Assembly: GCA_018822885.1 (NCBI GenBank)
Contig: JAHJJA010000037.1
Coordinates: 1 to 36,043, forward strand
Direction of reading: 5' to 3'
DNA: 36,043 bases
DNA from: Candidatus Omnitrophota bacterium
GTDB taxonomy: Bacteria > Omnitrophota > Gorgyraeia > Gygaellales > Profunditerraquicolaceae
The notes under the pieces were generated by a model. That model saw only the letters and a program-made list of their open reading frames with translations, searched no databases and had not been told where the DNA came from. Shown here piece after piece: positions 31,565 through 36,043 of the stretch; within the stretch, counting starts at the first letter, position 1; each line of letters opens with the position of its first letter. The position numbers and the translations under genes were made by a program.

Positions 31565-32311
31565 ATGCTATTAGCAATCGATATAGGCAACACAAATATC
31601 AATGTTGGCCTTTTTAAGGGGAGGCGCCTTGTGCGGGTGTGTTCTGTGCCCACAAAACAAAAAGATTATCGGCTTGTCCTTAGAAAGATTCTGGCGGGTA
31701 AGCCGATAGAGGATTCGGTTATCTGCAGCGTTGTGCCTAAGGTAAGTGTCTCTTTAGCAAGAGATTTAAAAGCCCTTACCGGAAAGCGCGCTCATATAAT
31801 AGGTAAAGATCTCCGGGTCCCGATCAAGAATCTATATAGAAAACCTGATGAAGTCGGCCAAGATAGGCTCGTCAATGCTTATGCCGGTGTGATCTTGTAT
31901 GGCGCGCCTTTAATATCAATTGATTTTGGTACTGCGATAACCTTTGATGTGATATCTAGGAGAGGTGAGTATCTCGGCGGTATGGTCTTGCCCGGTTTAA
32001 AGATCTCTCTTGAGGCACTTTTTGAGCGAACGGCTTTACTGCCGAAAATTTCCTTAAGCGCTCCGAAAGAATTTATCGGCAGAGACACAAAGAATAGCAT
32101 GCTTAGCGGCATCGTTTATGGTTACGCGGCACTTACCGATGATCTTGTGAACAGGATAAAGAGTAAGATTGGCAGGGGCGCTAAAGTTATCGGTACCGGC
32201 GGAAACATCAGCTTGATAGGAAAATATTGCAGGAGGATAGACAAAATAGACCGGGACTTGACTTTAAAGGGTGTCAATTTCGCCTATAAAAATCTCTTAA
32301 AAAACTCTTGA
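31565..32311 (+). CDS. coaX: Type III pantothenate kinase
   Basis: A 248-residue ASKHA-fold kinase. LLAIDIGNTNINVGLFKG at 2-19 is the phosphate loop; SVVPKVS, DEVGQDRLVNAYAG, ISIDFGTAITFDVIS (adenosine loop) and VIGTGGN follow. It phosphorylates pantothenate to start CoA synthesis; type III enzymes are not inhibited by CoA. It is of normal length. The -35 box of the groESL promoter overlaps its stop codon, so groESL control sits against the gene end. CoaB lies at 19487 in the same window. Confidence 0.95.
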   Translation: MLLAIDIGNTNINVGLFKGRRLVRVCSVPTKQKDYRLVLRKILAGKPIEDSVICSVVPKVSVSLARDLKALTGKRAHIIGKDLRVPIKNLYRKPDEVGQDRLVNAYAGVILYGAPLISIDFGTAITFDVISRRGEYLGGMVLPGLKISLEALFERTALLPKISLSAPKEFIGRDTKNSMLSGIVYGYAALTDDLVNRIKSKIGRGAKVIGTGGNISLIGKYCRRIDKIDRDLTLKGVNFAYKNLLKNS

Positions 32312-32335
32312 CAAAATATTTTTTTATTTTATAAT
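32308..32335 (+). promoter_or_regulatory. Sigma-70 promoter of groESL
   Basis: TTGACA (32308-32313) and TATAAT (32330-32335) are consensus boxes separated by 16 bases. The -35 box overlaps the coaX stop codon. Transcription should start just inside the CIRCE element that follows. Confidence 0.88.
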
Positions 32336-32361
32336 TAGCACTCCATACGTAAGAGTGCTAA
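32335..32361. promoter_or_regulatory. CIRCE operator (HrcA-binding)
   Basis: TTAGCACTC (32335-32343), 9-base spacer, GAGTGCTAA (32353-32361) matches the CIRCE consensus exactly. HrcA binds this dyad and represses groESL until heat shock or GroE depletion. It shares its first base with the -10 box. HrcA itself is not in the window. Confidence 0.96.
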
Positions 32362-32399
32362 AATCGGTTAAATCAAACTAATAAGAGGAGGTGTACGAA

Positions 32400-32690
32400 A
32401 TGGATATGAAACCATTAGGTGACAGAGTAGTGATCAAGCCTTTAGAGGCAGAAGCCAAGACTAAAGGCGGGATAGTATTGCCTGATACAGCGAAAGAGAA
32501 ACCCCAAGAGGGCAAGGTCGTGGCAGTCGGCAAGGGCAAGGTTTTAGACAACGGCAGCGTTGCGGCCCCGGAAGTAAAAGTTGGTGACAAGGTATTATAC
32601 GGAAAATATTCCGGAAATGAGATCACCACCAAAGAGGGCGAAGAGCTTTTGATTATGCGCGAAGAGGATATTTTAGCGATCATTAAGTGA
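32400..32690 (+). CDS. groES: Co-chaperonin GroES
   Basis: A 96-residue Gro[34 protein letters not shown] contains the mobile loop (about 18-28) that contacts Gro[16 protein letters not shown] and EEDILAII close the fold. A GTG nine bases upstream would add three residues, but it overlaps the AGAGGAGGTG ribosome binding site, so ATG 32400 is the start. It caps the GroEL ring. It is controlled by the CIRCE promoter and followed by groEL after a 63-base spacer holding a hairpin. Confidence 0.97.
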   Translation: MDMKPLGDRVVIKPLEAEAKTKGGIVLPDTAKEKPQEGKVVAVGKGKVLDNGSVAAPEVKVGDKVLYGKYSGNEITTKEGEELLIMREEDILAIIK

Positions 32691-32701
32691 GGACATAACT
32701 T

Positions 32702-32728
32702 ATCCTTGACATCGTAGATGTCAAGGAT
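32702..32728 (+). other. Intercistronic hairpin between groES and groEL
   Basis: ATCCTTGACATC (32702-32713) and GATGTCAAGGAT (32717-32728) form a perfect 12-bp stem with a GTA loop. No T-run follows, so it is unlikely to terminate; it may be a processing or stability element that sets different amounts of groES and groEL mRNA, as described for groESL in some other bacteria. Confidence 0.8.
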
Positions 32729-32753
32729 CTATAAGCTTAAAGAGGAGGAGTCA

Positions 32754-34403
32754 ATGGCAAAGCAATTGTTGTATGCGGATGAAGGCCGCAGGAAGATTTT
32801 ACAAGGCGTTGAACAGTTGGCCAGGGCGGTAAAGGTCACCCTTGGGCCAAAAGGGCGCAATGTCGCTCTTGACAAAAAATTCGGCTCACCGACCATTACT
32901 AAGGACGGTGTCACTGTAGCCAAAGAAGTAGAGCTTGAGGATCCTTTTGAAAATATGGGCGCCCAGATGGTCAAGGAAGTCGCTGAAAAGACTTCTGATA
33001 TTGCTGGTGACGGAACTACTACAGCTACTATCTTAGCCGAGGCGATTTATCGCGAAGGCCTTAAGAATGTAACTGCAGGTGCCAATCCCATGGCTTTAAA
33101 ACGCGGCATCGAGAAAGCAGTTGAGAAGGTTTTTGAGGAGTTAAAGAAGCTTTCAACTCCTATCAAAGATAAAAAAGAAGTGGCCCAGGTCGCTTCAATT
33201 GCGGCTAACTGTGACACTACCATAGGCGATTTGATCGCAGAGGCTATGGAGAAGGTCGGCAAGGATGGAGTTATTACAGTTGAAGAAGCAAAGTCAACTG
33301 CGACCACCTTGGAAGTCGTCGAAGGTATGCAGTTTGACCAGGGATATCTCTCTCCTTATTTTGTGACTGATGCCGAGAGAATGGAAGTGATCTTAGAGGA
33401 GCCTTATGTTCTCATTCATGAGAAAAAAATCTCTTCTTTAAAGGATCTCTTGCCTTTATTAGAGAAGACTGCCCGCACCGGAAAACCGCTTTTGATCATT
33501 GCGGAAGAAGTAGAAGGCGAGGCATTAGCCACATTAGTTGTGAATAAGATCCGCGGCACCCTTGCTATTTGCGCGGTAAAGGCCCCGGGCTATGGCGACA
33601 GACGTAAGGCCATGCTTGAGGATATCGCTGTTCTTACTAACGGAAAGGCTATTACCGAGGATCTCGGTATCAAGTTAGAGAACGTGGATCTGGAAGACCT
33701 GGGACGTGCCAAAAGAGTCAAGGTTGACAAAGAAAACACCACGATTGTCGAAGGTGCCGGAAAGACTCAGGGTATCAATGGCAGAATTGCCCAGATCAGA
33801 AAGCAGATCGAAGATTCAGATTCTGATTATGATAAAGAGAAATTGCAGGAGCGCCTGGCTAAGCTTGCAGGTGGCGTGGCAGTGATCAATGTGGGAGCTG
33901 CAACCGAGACCGAAATGAAAGAGAAGAAGGCCAGGGTTGAGGATGCTCTTCATGCAACCCGCGCTGCGGTTGAGGAAGGCATAATCCCGGGCGGCGGAGT
34001 AGGGCTGATTCGCACTATCCCTGCGCTTGAGAAATTGAAACTCGAAGGCGATGAGAAGATCGGTGTTGATATTATTAGGCGCGCACTGGAAGAGCCGATC
34101 AGGCAGCTTTGCAATAACGCGGGCCTCGAGGGTTCAGTTGTAGTGATGCGCATAAAACAGGAGAAGACTAATACAGGTTACGATGTGGCTCAAGATGCTT
34201 ATGTTGATATGATCGACGCGGGCGTAATCGATCCGACAAAAGTTACTCGTTCAGCATTGCTTAATGCTTCAAGCATCGCAGCATTGTTGTTGACTACCGA
34301 AGCAGTCGTCACGGACAAGCCTGAAAAGGAATCTTCTATGCCAGCAATGCCTCAAGGTGGCGGTATGGGCGGCATGGGTGGCGGCATGGGAGGAATGTAT
34401 TAA
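32754..34403 (+). CDS. groEL: Chaperonin GroEL
   Basis: A 549-residue chaperonin beginning [16 protein letters not shown]. The nucleotide block [29 protein letters not shown] and [14 protein letters not shown] are near the N-terminus; later [17 protein letters not shown], the conserved [15 protein letters not shown] and the GGM-repeat tail ending [11 protein letters not shown] are present. It forms the double heptameric folding chamber with GroES. ATG 32754 is chosen since AGAGGAGGAG lies just upstream; a longer reading would start inside the intercistronic hairpin. It is the last gene of the CIRCE operon, followed by a terminator at 34430. Confidence 0.98.
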   Translation: MAKQLLYADEGRRKILQGVEQLARAVKVTLGPKGRNVALDKKFGSPTITKDGVTVAKEVELEDPFENMGAQMVKEVAEKTSDIAGDGTTTATILAEAIYREGLKNVTAGANPMALKRGIEKAVEKVFEELKKLSTPIKDKKEVAQVASIAANCDTTIGDLIAEAMEKVGKDGVITVEEAKSTATTLEVVEGMQFDQGYLSPYFVTDAERMEVILEEPYVLIHEKKISSLKDLLPLLEKTARTGKPLLIIAEEVEGEALATLVVNKIRGTLAICAVKAPGYGDRRKAMLEDIAVLTNGKAITEDLGIKLENVDLEDLGRAKRVKVDKENTTIVEGAGKTQGINGRIAQIRKQIEDSDSDYDKEKLQERLAKLAGGVAVINVGAATETEMKEKKARVEDALHATRAAVEEGIIPGGGVGLIRTIPALEKLKLEGDEKIGVDIIRRALEEPIRQLCNNAGLEGSVVVMRIKQEKTNTGYDVAQDAYVDMIDAGVIDPTKVTRSALLNASSIAALLLTTEAVVTDKPEKESSMPAMPQGGGMGGMGGGMGGMY

Positions 34404-34429
34404 AAACAGCTCTAAGCTTTAAGCTGTAA

Positions 34430-34472
34430 GGGGGCGAAGGCGTATAAAACCTTCGCCCCCTAGTAGTTTTGT
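34430..34472 (+). terminator. Terminator of groESL
   Basis: GGGGGCGAAGG (34430-34440) pairs perfectly with CCTTCGCCCCC (34450-34460); the downstream TAGTAGTTTTGTTCTT is T-rich though not a pure run. A smaller ACAGCT/AGCTGT dyad (34406-34411, 34422-34427) precedes it. Confidence 0.8.
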
Positions 34473-34524
34473 TCTTATCGAAAATCAGATTTATTCCGAA
34501 GCAATAAAAATAGTAAAATAATAC

Positions 34525-34552
34525 TTGACAAAAAACCATTTTATTGTATACT
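34525..34552 (+). promoter_or_regulatory. Strong sigma-70 promoter upstream of the 16S gene
   Basis: TTGACA (34525-34530), 16-base spacer, TATACT (34547-34552). AT-rich sequence upstream (34500-34524) could act as an UP element. It would start transcription near 34559, about 270 bases before the mature 16S end. A terminator at 34672-34700 lies between. Confidence 0.75.
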
Positions 34553-34558
34553 TAAATT

Positions 34559-34700
34559 CCCTCAGTTAATGCAGGGCAATTTATATCGTGAATAAAATCA
34601 AAACGGTATTGAAAATTTAGTATCAATTTATTCGGCGGTAAGGCGAGTAAAGTTAAATTATAGACTTTATGCGCCCCGATAACTGTCGGGGCGTTTTTTT
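34559..34700 (+). ncRNA. Candidate structured leader RNA or small RNA ahead of the 16S gene
   Basis: About 140 nt between a strong promoter and an intrinsic terminator, with no credible protein frame. Dyads: AAATTCCCT/AGGG-C-AATTT (34554-34562, 34573-34582); GAATAA/TTATTC (34590-34595, 34628-34633) enclosing ATTGA/TCAAT; GGCG-AG-TAAAGT with ACTTTA-TG-CGCC (34642-34653, 34664-34675). The last uses CGCC, which is also the left arm of the terminator, so the two hairpins exclude each other. It could be a short independent RNA or an attenuator in the rRNA leader. I recognise no known riboswitch. Confidence 0.55.
34672..34700 (+). terminator. Intrinsic terminator inside the rRNA leader
   Basis: CGCCCCGA (34672-34679) pairs with TCGGGGCG (34686-34693) around TAACTG and is followed directly by seven T (34694-34700). 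This is a textbook terminator placed before, not after, the 16S gene. Confidence 0.85.
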
Positions 34701-34701
34701 A

Positions 34702-34829
34702 TTGTTCTTTTGATAATTGAATAGCCGAGCGTGGCCAATATGAATGCAGATTCATATCGGTCAATTATTTGAGGTAACAAAACGAAAATATAAATCATTA
34801 GAGCCATTATACATTCTTATTCGAATTTT
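34702..34829 (+). other. Pre-16S leader with boxA-like site and processing stem
   Basis: TTGTTCTTTTGATAA (34702-34716) resembles the boxA of rRNA leaders (TGTTCTTTGA). A long dyad follows: GATAATTGA (34712-34720) with TCAATTATT (34761-34769), and within it ATATGAAT-GCAG-ATTCATAT, forming an extended hairpin. No second -35/-10 pair is clear between here and the 16S start. The rest, to 34829, is AT-rich spacer. Confidence 0.6.

Positions 34830-36043
<1,214 letters not shown>

Noticed and set aside
32718-32753. Upstream start for GroEL adding 12 residues
   Set aside because: It would begin inside the intercistronic hairpin; AGAGGAGGAG directly precedes the conserved MAK start at 32754.

Overview
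The window looks like a chromosome segment from an uncultivated bacterium of the PVC neighbourhood, most likely Candidatus Omnitrophota (OP3). The basis is the 16S rRNA at the right end, which reads GGCTGCAGTCGAG after the ACTCCTACGGGA site. That form is typical of Planctomycetota and OP3-like sequences rather than the common bacterial GGCAGCAGT. Wood-Ljungdahl genes, an archaeal-type thymidylate synthase and an ApgM-type mutase fit this placement, but the phylum call is an inference. Every gene I can support lies on the + strand, mostly in tightly packed, often overlapping operons.

Layout. 1-2590: end of a carbonyl-branch Wood-Ljungdahl operon (tail of a probable DUF4445 corrinoid-activating protein, cooC, acsD, acsE). 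2604-3148: lipid kinase and a small membrane protein. 3155-3350: tRNA-Met followed by a hairpin and a duplicated tRNA 3' end. 3374-4373: small membrane proteins. 4370-11283: housekeeping cluster tilS, ftsH, folP, cdaA, a 45-residue YbbR-like stub, pdxJ, acpS, nnrD. 11285-12166: tRNA-Thr, a tRNA-Tyr interrupted by a 200-nt group I intron, a small membrane protein and tRNA-Gly. 12209-16943: response regulator, thyA, two PilZ proteins, gpsA, tRNA-Pro and a radical SAM enzyme. 16947-25877: aspartate-family amino acid genes (hom, thrC, apgM-like, lysC, cimA) with coaB, a degenerate nucleotidyltransferase and a TPM protein between them. 25987-32311: valS with repeat insertions, nadC, uvrB, coaX. 32308-34403: CIRCE-controlled groES-groEL. 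34404-36043: a promoter, a structured leader with a terminator, and the first ~1.2 kb of a 16S rRNA gene.

How the genes fit together. CooC, AcsD and AcsE serve acetyl-CoA synthesis from methyl-tetrahydrofolate and CO; FolP supports the folate pool; acetyl-CoA and pyruvate can feed CimA toward isoleucine. LysC, Hom and ThrC give three steps to threonine, and the ApgM-like protein beside lysC is a candidate for the missing homoserine kinase.

The most interesting signals are the group I intron inside the tRNA-Tyr anticodon, two in-frame GGGACTGTCCC-bounded insertions in valS, a promoter-leader-terminator unit with a competing hairpin ahead of the 16S gene, a tRNA-Met with an A19-U56 tertiary-pair swap and a duplicated 3' end, and the miniature YbbR-like gene.
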